Shown here: positions 1 to 7,420 of the stretch, in pieces
Numbering within the stretch: position 1 is the first letter of the stretch
Layout of the letters: every line of letters starts with the position of its first letter
Source of the DNA: an uncultured Brevibacterium sp.
GTDB taxonomy: Bacteria > Actinomycetota > Actinomycetes > Actinomycetales > Brevibacteriaceae
Assembly: GCA_902489215.1 (NCBI GenBank)
Contig: CABTZE010000018.1
Span: forward strand, 1-20,283
Direction: 5' to 3'
DNA length: 20,283 nucleotides
Made by a program: the position numbers and the translations under genes
Notes under the pieces: generated by a model
Told to the model about the DNA's origin: nothing
The model's input: the letters and a program-made list of their open reading frames with translations, nothing else
Databases searched by the model: none

Positions 1-1128
1 GTTCGATTCGCCGTAGTAGTAGTTGCCGATGATCGACGAGAACGCGAAGAAGAAGATTGCGATCGTCAGGAAGTGCACCGCCCATGGGCCAAGCTGTGCA
101 GCCAGTGCGGTCTGGGTCAGCTGGGCGCCGACTGCTTCGTCGTATTCGGGGTTCGACAGCAGGACGATGAACCCGGTGATGGAGCACACGAGGATCGTGT
201 CGAAGTACACGCCGAGTGCCTGCGCGAGGCCCTGCTTGGCCGGGTGGGAAGCCGATGCGGTTGCAGCTGCGTTGGGCACCGAACCGATACCGGCCTCGTT
301 GGAGAACAGACCGCGTTTGATGCCCTGCGTGATGATGACGCCGAATGCGGCACCGGACACGGATTCCATGGTGAAGGCCTGCTTGATGATGAGTGCGAGC
401 ATCGGCGGCACGGCTGACAGGTTTGTGACAACTACGAGGATGCCCAGGAACAGGTACAGGATCGCCATGACCGGCACGATGAACGCGGTGACGTTGGAAA
501 TGCGCTGCACGCCGCCGAGGAAGATCGCCAGACCGGCAACACCGAGGACGATGCCGACGATCGCCTTGAAGCCGAAGCTGGGGGTGTCCATGTTGAACGA
601 GGTGGACAGGGAATCCACGATTGAGTTCGACTGCACGGTGTTGAACACGATGCCGTAGGTGACGATCACGATGACGGCGAAAACGGAGCCGAGCCACGGG
701 TTCTTGAGTCCGCGGGCGATGTAGTAGGCCGGACCGCCGCGGAACGCCGCGCCGTCCTTCACTTTGTACAGCTGGCCAAGGGTGGATTCGACGAACGCGG
801 TGGCGCCGCCGACGATTGCGGTCACCCACATCCAGAACAGGGCACCTGGACCGCCGACCGAGATCGCCAGGGCCACACCTGCGATGTTGGCGGTGCCGAC
901 GCGTGACGCTGCGGAAATCGAGAACGCGCGGAAGGGTGAAATGTTCTTGTTGCCGTCTTTATCGTGCCCTGCCGGTTCTTTGATGACCCGGAGCATCTCC
1001 GGCAGCAGACGTACCTGGACAACGCCGGTGCGCACCGTGAAGTACAGGCCCAGCGGAAGCAGGGCGAACAGCAGGAGCCACCCTAACCATCCATCGACGG
1101 TTGACAGCAGTTCGTTGAAGGCTTCCAT
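1..1128 (-). CDS. AGCS-family sodium:alanine/glycine symporter (3' end outside window)
   Basis: Probable sodium-coupled importer of alanine or glycine in the cytoplasmic membrane. About 375 residues are visible and the frame runs off the left edge, so roughly the last quarter of a usual 450-500 residue AGCS protein is missing. The start ATG at 1126-1128 is preceded by GGGAG (1135-1139) at 6 nt spacing. Seen in the translation: an N-terminal hydrophobic helix (LGWLLLFALLPLGLYF), a family-like segment SRVGTANIAGVA near residue 75, GGPAYYIARG near 131, and the highly typical NEAGIGSVPNAAATA near 277, separated by many membrane helices. These motifs are characteristic of AGCS (alanine or glycine:cation symporter) proteins. 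The exact amino acid carried cannot be read from sequence. The gene lies downstream of the aminotransferase in the same direction, but a strong hairpin separates them, so it probably has its own promoter. Confidence 0.93.
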   Translation of the reverse strand, partial: MEAFNELLSTVDGWLGWLLLFALLPLGLYFTVRTGVVQVRLLPEMLRVIKEPAGHDKDGNKNISPFRAFSISAASRVGTANIAGVALAISVGGPGALFWMWVTAIVGGATAFVESTLGQLYKVKDGAAFRGGPAYYIARGLKNPWLGSVFAVIVIVTYGIVFNTVQSNSIVDSLSTSFNMDTPSFGFKAIVGIVLGVAGLAIFLGGVQRISNVTAFIVPVMAILYLFLGILVVVTNLSAVPPMLALIIKQAFTMESVSGAAFGVIITQGIKRGLFSNEAGIGSVPNAAATASASHPAKQGLAQALGVYFDTILVCSITGFIVLLSNPEYDEAVGAQLTQTALAAQLGPWAVHFLTIAIFFFAFSSIIGNYYYGESN

Positions 1129-1231
1129 AGGGGACTCCCAAGGTTTCTGACGGGGATGTGGTGGTCATACGATGCGTCTGTCATGGGCGCTCGCTTCTTC
1201 CACTTTAGAACGGGTCCCACTGTAGGGCAGG

Positions 1232-1263
1232 AAAGAGGCCCGAAAATAAAGAGGCCCGAAAAT
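1232..1263. repeat. Perfect 16-bp tandem duplication
   Basis: AAAGAGGCCCGAAAAT occurs twice head to tail (1232-1247 and 1248-1263) with no mismatch. It lies between the aminotransferase hairpin and the symporter gene. On the minus strand each unit contributes a TTTT tract directly after the hairpin, so the duplication doubles the U-tract of the presumed terminator. Confidence 0.9.
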
Positions 1264-1267
1264 GCAT

Positions 1268-1302
1268 GCGGGGCGCAGTGCCTGTCAGCATCTGCGCCCC
1301 GC
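1268..1302 (-). terminator. Intrinsic terminator of the aminotransferase gene
   Basis: A perfect 11-bp stem (GCGGGGCGCAG at 1268-1278 with CTGCGCCCCGC at 1292-1302) encloses a 13-nt loop. It starts 19 nt past the aminotransferase stop. On the minus strand it is followed by GCATTTTCGG, a short U-tract. This separates the aminotransferase from the downstream symporter. Confidence 0.75.
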
Positions 1303-1321
1303 GGGGAAGCGAACGAAGGGA

Positions 1322-2524
1322 TCAGCCCTGTGCCCGGTACTTTTCGAAGACGGGCACCAGGCGGCTGAGGCCTTCGCGGATAACTTCGGGTGTGTGGGAG
1401 ACGAACGACAGGCGCAGGGTGCGGTCGTCGTGGTCTGCCACGTGGAATTCTTTTCCGGGCACGTAGATGGTGCCGTGCTCGATCGCGCTGTAGACCATTT
1501 CGGAGGCCCGGTAGCCCTCCGGCAGACGAACCCAGATGAACATGCCGCCGGTTGGCCGGTTGAACTCGGACCCTTCCGGCAGGATTTCACCGAGGACTTC
1601 CAGCATGGTTTCCATGCGCTGCTTGTAGGAGGCGCGGTGGACGGCGATCTTCGCGTCCAGGTCTGTGGTGTCCAGGTATTGGGCGGTGATCAGCTGGTCG
1701 AGGGTTCCCGTCTGCATCGCACTGCCCTGCTTGGCCAGGCCGATGTGCGACAGGACGTCACGCGGCCCGCGCACCCAGCCCACGCGCAGGCCCGGGGACA
1801 GCGTTTTCGACACCGTGTTGCACAGCAGGCTGCGGTCGGCCAGGCGCGGGTCAGCGGAAATGGGCAGCAGGTCGGAGATCTCATCGAACCACAGGGCCGA
1901 GTAGGGATCGTCTTCGATCAACCACGTTTCGCTTTCGGCGATGATGTCGGCGACCTGTTCGCGGCGCGACTGCGGCATTGTCACGCCGGTGGGGTTCTGG
2001 AACGTGGGGATCAGGTAGACCCCGCGCGGCTGGTGTTTGCGGATCTGTTCGGCAAGGTGGTCCGGGTCGGCGCCGTCCTCATCTACCCGAATGGGCTGGA
2101 AGTCCACACCCTGCAGTCCGAAAGCCTGGATGGCGGACATGTAGGTGGGGTTTTCCACCAGCAGGACATCGCCCTCGTTGAAGAGGGTTTGGGCGATCAG
2201 TCCGAGTCCCTGCTGGGATCCCGAGGTGATGACGACGTCCTCGGGCTCTGTGGGAAGTCCTTTGCGGGACAGCTCCCGGGCGGCAGCGGCCAGCATGCCG
2301 CTTTCGCCCATTGTGCTGCCGTACTGCAGCGCGTCACCGCCGATCGTGTCGAGCACGATATTGGCGGCTTCGCGGATGCCTTCAACATCGAACAGTTCGG
2401 GGTCGGGGTGACCGCCCGCGAAGCTGATGAGGCCGGGGGATTCGGCAAGGTCGAAGAGTTTGCGGATAGGGGAGGCTCCAATGCCTGCCAGATGCCTGTT
2501 CAACGCTGAACGAAAATCTGTCAT
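1322..2524 (-). CDS. PLP-dependent class I/II aminotransferase (2-aminoadipate/MocR-type fold)
   Basis: Fold-type I aminotransferase of 400 residues, the normal length for the 2-aminoadipate/valine-pyruvate-like group that also forms the C-terminal part of MocR regulators; here no DNA-binding domain is attached. Visible landmarks: ISFAGGHPDPELF (33-45) typical of the group's N-terminus, substrate/PLP residues in NPTG (177-180), EDDPY with D206 and Y208 (204-208), Schiff-base lysine K240 in SKTLSPGLRVGW, and carboxylate-binding R371 in LRLSF. All expected catalytic residues are present. The preferred amino donor cannot be deduced; being flanked by amino-acid carriers (AGCS and BrnQ) fits a role in amino-acid catabolism or interconversion. 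The start ATG at 2522-2524 has no Shine-Dalgarno sequence but has TACTAT 7 nt upstream, suggesting a leaderless mRNA. It is divergent from brnQ. Confidence 0.93.
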   Translation of the reverse strand: MTDFRSALNRHLAGIGASPIRKLFDLAESPGLISFAGGHPDPELFDVEGIREAANIVLDTIGGDALQYGSTMGESGMLAAAARELSRKGLPTEPEDVVITSGSQQGLGLIAQTLFNEGDVLLVENPTYMSAIQAFGLQGVDFQPIRVDEDGADPDHLAEQIRKHQPRGVYLIPTFQNPTGVTMPQSRREQVADIIAESETWLIEDDPYSALWFDEISDLLPISADPRLADRSLLCNTVSKTLSPGLRVGWVRGPRDVLSHIGLAKQGSAMQTGTLDQLITAQYLDTTDLDAKIAVHRASYKQRMETMLEVLGEILPEGSEFNRPTGGMFIWVRLPEGYRASEMVYSAIEHGTIYVPGKEFHVADHDDRTLRLSFVSHTPEVIREGLSRLVPVFEKYRAQG

Positions 2525-2531
2525 GAGAGGA

Positions 2532-2537
2532 ATAGTA
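2532..2537 (-). promoter_or_regulatory. Candidate -10 box, leaderless aminotransferase mRNA
   Basis: On the minus strand TACTAT is followed by 7 nt (TCCTCTC) and then the ATG. A transcript starting near the A of the ATG would be leaderless. No purine-rich ribosome site is present, which agrees. No convincing -35 box was found. Confidence 0.5.
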
Positions 2538-2597
2538 AGGCATCAGGAAGCGGAAAGGAGCACAAAAGGGGTAGTGTTCGTTCTCGAATCTGTGCTG

Positions 2598-2619
2598 CGG
2601 GGAAACACCCTCTTCCCCG
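2598..2619 (+). other. Short hairpin in the brnQ leader
   Basis: CGGGGAA (2598-2604) can pair with TTCCCCG (2613-2619) across an 8-nt loop, 34 nt before the brnQ start. A TAGTGT hexamer at 2572-2577 is a possible -10 upstream. T-box signature sequence was looked for and not seen. The role is unknown; it could be an attenuator or chance. Confidence 0.3.
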
Positions 2620-2653
2620 GGGAGCCTCAGAACCTTCTATCAACGGAGATCCC

Positions 2654-4039
2654 GTGCCGAATCAGACTGCCCAGACCGTGCCTTTCAGAACCGTCATCGC
2701 CTTGGGGCTGATGTTTTTCGCTGTGTTTATGGGTGCGGGGAACATTATTTTCCCGCCGCTTCTGGGGCAGCAGTCCGGAACTGCGTTTCCGCTGGCGATG
2801 ATCGGTTTTCTTCTGACCGGTGTGGGTCTGCCGGCGCTTGCCCTCGTGGCGGTGTCCCGAGTGGGAGGGCTTGAGCGCCTGTCCGCCCGCGTCGGCCACG
2901 CCTTCGGTGTCGTGTTCACTGTGCTCGCCTATCTGCTGATCGGACCGTCATTCGGCATTCCGCGCACTGCAACCGTGTCGTACGAGGTGGGGGTTGCCCC
3001 GCTTCTGCCGAACGCGGGTGATTCGCAGTGGCCGCTGGTGCTGTATGCCCTGGTGTTCTTCATCATCACCCTGGTGCTGGCCGCCAATCCCACGAAGATC
3101 GTCGACTGGATCGGCAAAATGCTCGCTCCGGTTTTGGTGCTCGTGATTGCGGTGTTTGCCATCAAAGCTCTGATCAACCCGCTGGGTGGGTTCGGTGAGC
3201 CGGTGGGCGATTATTCAAATGCGGCTCTGCAGACTGGTTTTGTTCAGGGTTATCTGACGGTCGATGCGGTTGCCGCCCTGGTGCTGGGCATTCTTGTGGT
3301 GTCGGGCTTTGCCGGTGTTGGAGTGACCAACCCGACGATCATCCGCCGGAAGATGCCGTGGGTTGTTCTCGTCATGTCGATTGGGCTGTCGCTGGTCTAC
3401 ATTTCGCTGGGCTACATTGGGGCCACCAGCCGTTCCGCTGTAGGTGAGCAGGACAATGGCGGGGCTCTGCTTGCCGAGGTGTCGCGTGCCCTCTTCGGTG
3501 ACATCGGGGGTGCTCTTCTGGCCGCTGTCATCATCATGGCCTGCCTGACGACCTCGATTGGTCTGGTGTCGTCGATGGCGGAGTTCTTCTCGGAACTTGT
3601 TCCGAAGGTGTCCTACCGCGTGTGGGCGTTTGTCTTCTCGGTCATCGGCTTCCTGTTTGCGAATGTTGGTCTGGATGCGCTCATTGCGCTTGCTCTGCCG
3701 ATGCTCATGGCGGTCTACCCGGTCACTCTGGTTCTGGTGCTCCTGTACTTCTTCGAGAAGCTCTTCCGAGGTGACCGTCTGGTCTACCGTCTGGCTGTCA
3801 TCTTCACGGCTGTCATCAGTGTGCTGGGTGGTCTGAAGGAAGCCGGTCTGGGCGGGGATGCGGTCGATTCGATCCTCAATGCGCTGCCGTGGGGTGCTGA
3901 CGGTCTCGGCTGGGTCGTGCCCGCACTGGCGGGTCTGGCAATCGGCGTTGTCCTGCACTTTGTTTTGGGCCGTCACGATCAGGATCACACGGCCCGTCTA
4001 GACGCCCGGATGAAGGAGAAGTCCGGCGCAACGCTGTAA
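2654..4039 (+). CDS. brnQ: Branched-chain amino acid transporter BrnQ (LIVCS family)
   Basis: Sodium- or proton-coupled carrier for leucine, isoleucine and valine in the cytoplasmic membrane. The 461-residue product matches the usual LIVCS length (about 430-460) and is hydrophobic along most of its length, consistent with 12 membrane helices. The N-terminal segment FFAVFMGAGNIIFPP (residues about 22-36) is the family hallmark, and the LGYIGATS stretch in the middle also fits. The start is GTG at 2654 with CGGAGA (2644-2649) at suitable spacing; the downstream segment begins PNQTAQTVPFRTVIALG. It is divergent from the aminotransferase and followed by the alcohol dehydrogenase after 58 bp that contain a palindrome, so co-transcription is uncertain. 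Codons ending in T are somewhat more frequent here than in neighbouring genes. Confidence 0.94.
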   Translation: MPNQTAQTVPFRTVIALGLMFFAVFMGAGNIIFPPLLGQQSGTAFPLAMIGFLLTGVGLPALALVAVSRVGGLERLSARVGHAFGVVFTVLAYLLIGPSFGIPRTATVSYEVGVAPLLPNAGDSQWPLVLYALVFFIITLVLAANPTKIVDWIGKMLAPVLVLVIAVFAIKALINPLGGFGEPVGDYSNAALQTGFVQGYLTVDAVAALVLGILVVSGFAGVGVTNPTIIRRKMPWVVLVMSIGLSLVYISLGYIGATSRSAVGEQDNGGALLAEVSRALFGDIGGALLAAVIIMACLTTSIGLVSSMAEFFSELVPKVSYRVWAFVFSVIGFLFANVGLDALIALALPMLMAVYPVTLVLVLLYFFEKLFRGDRLVYRLAVIFTAVISVLGGLKEAGLGGDAVDSILNALPWGADGLGWVVPALAGLAIGVVLHFVLGRHDQDHTARLDARMKEKSGATL

Positions 4040-4047
4040 GAGCGGGG

Positions 4048-4065
4048 TTGAGTGTTTAGACTCAA
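4048..4065. promoter_or_regulatory. 18-bp inverted repeat before the alcohol dehydrogenase, candidate operator
   Basis: TTGAGTGTTTAGACTCAA has perfect 6-bp arms around 6 nt. It overlaps TAGACT (4057-4062), which resembles a -10 box with a weak CTGTAA 17 nt upstream. A repressor bound here would cover the promoter. As RNA it could also form a weak hairpin after brnQ, but no U-tract follows. Confidence 0.4.
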
Positions 4066-4097
4066 GCATCGCCGCCGAAGAATTCAGGAGGTTCCCG

Positions 4098-5228
4098 ATG
4101 AAGATCACCGGCGCAGTGCTTGAGCGCATGGATGCTGAAAGGCCCTACGCGCAGTCGCAGCCCATCAGCATTTCCGACCTCGAACTGGCAGGCCCGGGGC
4201 CCACTGAAATCCTTGTGCGCATTGAAGCGGCTGGAGTCTGCCACTCTGACCTGTCCGTGGTCGACGGCAACCGTCCCCGCCCCACACCCATGCTGTTGGG
4301 GCACGAATCGGCGGGCATTGTCGAAAAGATCGGCAGCGACGTCGACGGCATTTCTGTGGGCGACCGGGTCAGCATGTCGTTCCTGCCGCGCTGCGGTGAA
4401 TGCCGCGAGTGCCGCACAGACGGCAAACTCCCGTGCTCTGTCGGGTCGAAGACCAACAACGACGGTGTTCTGCTGCACGGCTCCGCACACCTGACTCGCA
4501 ACGGCGAGAACGTCTACCACCACCTGGGTGTAAGCGGCTTTGCCACCCACGCGGTTGTCGACGCCGCCAGCGCGGTCGTTGTGCCGCCGGAACTTCCGGC
4601 AGACATCGCCGCGGTGCTCGGCTGTGCCGTGCTGACTGGGGGAGGGGCGGTGCTCAACGCTGCCAAACCCGGCCCGGAAGACTCCGTCATGATTGTTGGC
4701 CTGGGCGGGGTCGGCATGGCTGCCCTCATTGTGGCCCTGGCCCAAGACGTCAAAGAGGTCATCGCCGTTGACGCGCTTGCGGAAAAGCTCGACCGCGCCA
4801 AGGAACTCGGTGCTGACCGCGTTTTCACACCTCAGGAAGTCGCCGAACAGGGCATCACCGCCGACAGGGTCATCGAAGCTGCCGGCAATGCCAAGGCTTT
4901 CGAGACCGCCTACAGCGCGATCGGCTTCGGCGGGTCCATGGTGACGGTCGGCCTGCCCAACCCGGCAGCCACCTCGACAATTGCGCCCCTGGCACTGACC
5001 GCCGGTGCCCGCGAAGTCAAGGGCTCCTATCTGGGTTCTGCGGTGCCGGCCCGCGACATCCCGACCTACGCGCAGCTCTACCTGGAGGGCAAGCTGCCGG
5101 TGGACGAGCTGATCTCCTCGCGCATCCGCCTGTCGGAAATCAATGAGGCCATGGATCAGCTGGCCGACGGGCGCGCCATCCGTCAGGTGATCGTGTTCGA
5201 CGAATCGGCAGAAACCGCCACGGCCTGA
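4098..5228 (+). CDS. Zinc-dependent alcohol dehydrogenase (MDR family, class III-like)
   Basis: NAD(P)-dependent oxidoreductase that interconverts alcohols and aldehydes in the cytoplasm; 376 residues, normal for medium-chain zinc dehydrogenases. Catalytic zinc ligands are C48 (GVCHSDLS), H69-E70 (LLGHES) and C176 (LGCAVLTG). Structural zinc ligands are C99, C102, C105 and C113 in the CxxCxxC...C loop. The Rossmann motif GLGGVG is at 201-206. All metal and nucleotide sites are intact. The ATG at 4098 has AGGAGG (4086-4091) 6 nt upstream, a strong ribosome site. The sequence resembles the aryl/benzyl or class III (formaldehyde-type) branch, but substrate, and dependence on a thiol such as mycothiol, cannot be decided here. 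It ends at a strong bidirectional terminator. Confidence 0.93.
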   Translation: MKITGAVLERMDAERPYAQSQPISISDLELAGPGPTEILVRIEAAGVCHSDLSVVDGNRPRPTPMLLGHESAGIVEKIGSDVDGISVGDRVSMSFLPRCGECRECRTDGKLPCSVGSKTNNDGVLLHGSAHLTRNGENVYHHLGVSGFATHAVVDAASAVVVPPELPADIAAVLGCAVLTGGGAVLNAAKPGPEDSVMIVGLGGVGMAALIVALAQDVKEVIAVDALAEKLDRAKELGADRVFTPQEVAEQGITADRVIEAAGNAKAFETAYSAIGFGGSMVTVGLPNPAATSTIAPLALTAGAREVKGSYLGSAVPARDIPTYAQLYLEGKLPVDELISSRIRLSEINEAMDQLADGRAIRQVIVFDESAETATA

Positions 5229-5243
5229 CATTCGGGCGAATAG

Positions 5244-5276
5244 TGCGGGCGGGGCAGGTTATCTGCCCCGCCCGCA
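5244..5276. terminator. Bidirectional intrinsic terminator between convergent genes
   Basis: A perfect 14-bp stem (TGCGGGCGGGGCAG, 5244-5257, with its complement at 5263-5276) closes a 5-nt loop GTTAT. It sits 16 nt after the dehydrogenase stop and 22 nt beyond the stop of the opposing DUF255 gene, so it can end both transcripts. TCTTTA follows on the plus strand. Confidence 0.85.
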
Positions 5277-5280
5277 TCTT

Positions 5281-5313
5281 TATGACGAGGCGCCTGTTCT
5301 ATGACGAGGTGCC
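5281..5313. repeat. Micro-duplication at the 3' end of the DUF255 gene
   Basis: TATGACGAGGCGCC (5281-5294) and TATGACGAGGTGCC (5300-5313) match at 13 of 14 bases with a 19-bp period. The second copy, read on the minus strand, encodes the last codons and TAG stop of the DUF255 protein; the first supplies a further TAA out of that frame. Confidence 0.75.
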
Positions 5314-7410
5314 GTCCAGCAGTCGCCGCACCTGTTCCGGGTCCGCTGTGGGCAGGCTGCACTCGTAACCGCGGCACACGGTTGCCGTGCCGGTCTGCGG
5401 CTGGCCGACCTCGCTTCCGGGGACCTGTCGACTGAGCACGGTCGTCGCGGGGTGGCGGGCACCGATGCTCAGCAGGTGAGGGTCGTCGCTTTCAACTCGG
5501 ACGGCGTTGAGCAGCCCTTCTGTCGTCACCTGCAGCCAGCCGGCGGCCCGTGGTGCGCGGTACATGATGTCCGATGCCGCAAGCACCAGGCGCTGTGCCG
5601 TCTGCAGCCACTGTGGGCCATCAGCTGTTTCGTCCAACAGACCCAGGCACAGGGCCGCGTGGGCGGCCGCCGCCACACCGGAAGGCTCGGTGTCATCAAA
5701 TGCGCTCATCCCACTCGTGGTCAGCAGGGGATCGTGTTCGTAGTCCCGCACGGTGCCCGTGAGGAAGCGCTCGCTGAGCTCTGTGAGAAGTTCCCGGGCG
5801 ATGCTCGTTTTGCCCAGTGCCGCCGCAGCTCCTGCCAGCTGTGCCCAGTCCGCAAGCCCCGCCGCACCTGGACCGGGCTCACCCTGAAAGGCAGAGCGGG
5901 CCAGTCCGGCGTCTGTACGCAAAGCTGCGGCAGCTGCAAAGGCCTCTTCAGCGGCAGTGAGCCATTCGGGCTTCTCAAAAACAGCTGATGCGAAGGCAAA
6001 AGCTGAAGCCGTCATAGCTGTGTGCGCCGTGATGAGCTTGTCATCACGCAAAGGTGCGGAGCGGTGTTCGCGAGCTCGCAGCAGGCGTTCGCGGGCAGCC
6101 AGAGCCGCCTCGGTGAGCCAGGGTTCGGGCTGACTGTCATCGGTGCTTTCGGCCTCGGCTTCTTCAGCCCACTGTTCAATTCCCGGGGCGTGGAGCACAA
6201 AGCCCAGCTCCTCCGACAGAACAGGTGCGTAGGGAGATCTGGTGAGCTCCACCTCGTGATCTTCCAGATAGTAGGCACCCTCGGCCGGCTGCCCGTGCGC
6301 ATCGAGAGAATCGGCGTCGAGCGCGGTGGCAAAGCCGCCGGAATCTAAGCGCATGTCCCGCAGTAGGAATTCGGCGGTGTCATAGGCCTCGCGGCGAGCC
6401 AGCCGGGCCCAGCGCGAACCGGGCTCCAGTGACTCTTCCAGCCCAAACCAGGCAGCGGCCGCCCGCAGGTAGAGAGCGTTGTCGTACAGCATCTTCTCGA
6501 AGTGCGGCACTGACCAGTGCGGGTCCACGCCGTAGCGGAAAATCCCGCCGGCAACATGGTCGCGCAGACCGCGTGAAGCCATCGACAAGAACGTGCGGCG
6601 GATGAATTTCAGCCGCTCCGGACCGCGGTGGTGGCTCTTGATGAGAGCCATGAGCGACATGAGCGGCGGGAACTTCTGTGCCGACCCGAAACCTCCGTTT
6701 GTCGCATCGGCTTCGTCCATGAGCGCCCAGTGCTGGGCGCCCAGGATGTCGGGGGATATCGCATCGGCGAAGGAGCGGTCGAGGTGCCGCTGGTCGGTCT
6801 GCGCGGCTGAGTCATCAGGGCAGGCCTGCCCCGGTGCCCCGGTCGGTGCAGCTTGCGCTTGAGTCTGCGCGGATTCCGGGCCTGCCGCCAACTCTTCGAG
6901 AGTTGCGCGCATCTTCGCCGTAATGTCGGCAACCTGCTCCCGGCGGTCCTGCCACGTGTTGGCAACGGCCTCCAAGACCATGGAGAACGACGGCTGACCC
7001 ATGCGCGGCTGCGGTGGGAAATAGGTGCCCAGGAAGAACGGCACCCCGTCGGCATCTGCGAAGGCCGTAAGCGGCCAGCCGCCGTGACCGCGCATGGCCT
7101 GCAGCGCGTTCATGTACTGCTCGTCGACGGCTGGGAGTTCCTCACGATCGACCTTGACCGCAACGAAGTGCTCGTTGATCTGCGCTGCGATTGCCGGGTC
7201 GCTGAAAGACTCCCGCGCCATGACGTGACACCAGTGACAGGTGGAGTATCCGATCGACACCATGACCGGCACATCGCGCCGTTTGGCCTCTGCAAACGCC
7301 TCCGGGCCCCACGGGTGCCAGTCGACCGGCTGGTCGGCGTGGGCACGCAGGTACGGCGAGGTCGCCCCCGCCAAACGGCTGGTGTGTCCGGCGCTTCCGG
7401 CCTCAGTCAT
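5299..7410 (-). CDS. DUF255 / YyaL-like protein with N-terminal thioredoxin-like domain
   Basis: Cytoplasmic protein of 703 residues, typical for the DUF255 (spermatogenesis-associated protein 20-like, YyaL) family of about 670-700. The N-terminal third is thioredoxin-like: SPYLRAHADQPVDWHPW (18-34), then STCHWCHVM with the redox pair C58 and C61, VDREELPAVD (88-97) and GHGGWPLTAF (108-117). The remainder resembles an (alpha/alpha)6 barrel as in N-acylglucosamine-epimerase-like folds, with DPHWSVPHFEKMLYDNA conserved. The biochemical role of the family is poorly defined. The start ATG at 7408-7410 is chosen because the thioredoxin homology begins just after it and GAGGA lies 7 nt upstream; a longer frame reaches back into the preceding gene without family similarity. 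Ten bp separate it from the M18 stop, so the two form an operon. An Ala/Gln/Pro-rich insert near 185-215 looks like a linker. Confidence 0.92.
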   Translation of the reverse strand: MTEAGSAGHTSRLAGATSPYLRAHADQPVDWHPWGPEAFAEAKRRDVPVMVSIGYSTCHWCHVMARESFSDPAIAAQINEHFVAVKVDREELPAVDEQYMNALQAMRGHGGWPLTAFADADGVPFFLGTYFPPQPRMGQPSFSMVLEAVANTWQDRREQVADITAKMRATLEELAAGPESAQTQAQAAPTGAPGQACPDDSAAQTDQRHLDRSFADAISPDILGAQHWALMDEADATNGGFGSAQKFPPLMSLMALIKSHHRGPERLKFIRRTFLSMASRGLRDHVAGGIFRYGVDPHWSVPHFEKMLYDNALYLRAAAAWFGLEESLEPGSRWARLARREAYDTAEFLLRDMRLDSGGFATALDADSLDAHGQPAEGAYYLEDHEVELTRSPYAPVLSEELGFVLHAPGIEQWAEEAEAESTDDSQPEPWLTEAALAARERLLRAREHRSAPLRDDKLITAHTAMTASAFAFASAVFEKPEWLTAAEEAFAAAAALRTDAGLARSAFQGEPGPGAAGLADWAQLAGAAAALGKTSIARELLTELSERFLTGTVRDYEHDPLLTTSGMSAFDDTEPSGVAAAAHAALCLGLLDETADGPQWLQTAQRLVLAASDIMYRAPRAAGWLQVTTEGLLNAVRVESDDPHLLSIGARHPATTVLSRQVPGSEVGQPQTGTATVCRGYECSLPTADPEQVRRLLDGTSS

Positions 7411-7420
7411 CCGCCAGTCC

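Noticed and set aside
1262..2509. Long plus-strand open frame (415 codons) opposite the aminotransferase
   Set aside because: It mirrors a gene with all catalytic residues; its translation has no recognisable domain and no ribosome site. High GC keeps antisense frames open.
2540..2653. T-box or other known riboswitch before brnQ
   Set aside because: A short hairpin is present but no T-box sequence, specifier structure or strong terminator/antiterminator pair was seen.
3215..3988. Minus-strand open frame (257 codons) opposite brnQ
   Set aside because: Extremely rich in Gln, Arg, Asp and His, the usual reverse translation of a hydrophobic transporter gene.
4062..5231. Long minus-strand open frame (389 codons) opposite the alcohol dehydrogenase
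   Set aside because: The dehydrogenase frame has complete zinc and Rossmann motifs and a strong ribosome site; the antisense product resembles nothing and is rich in Arg, Gly and His as expected for a shadow.
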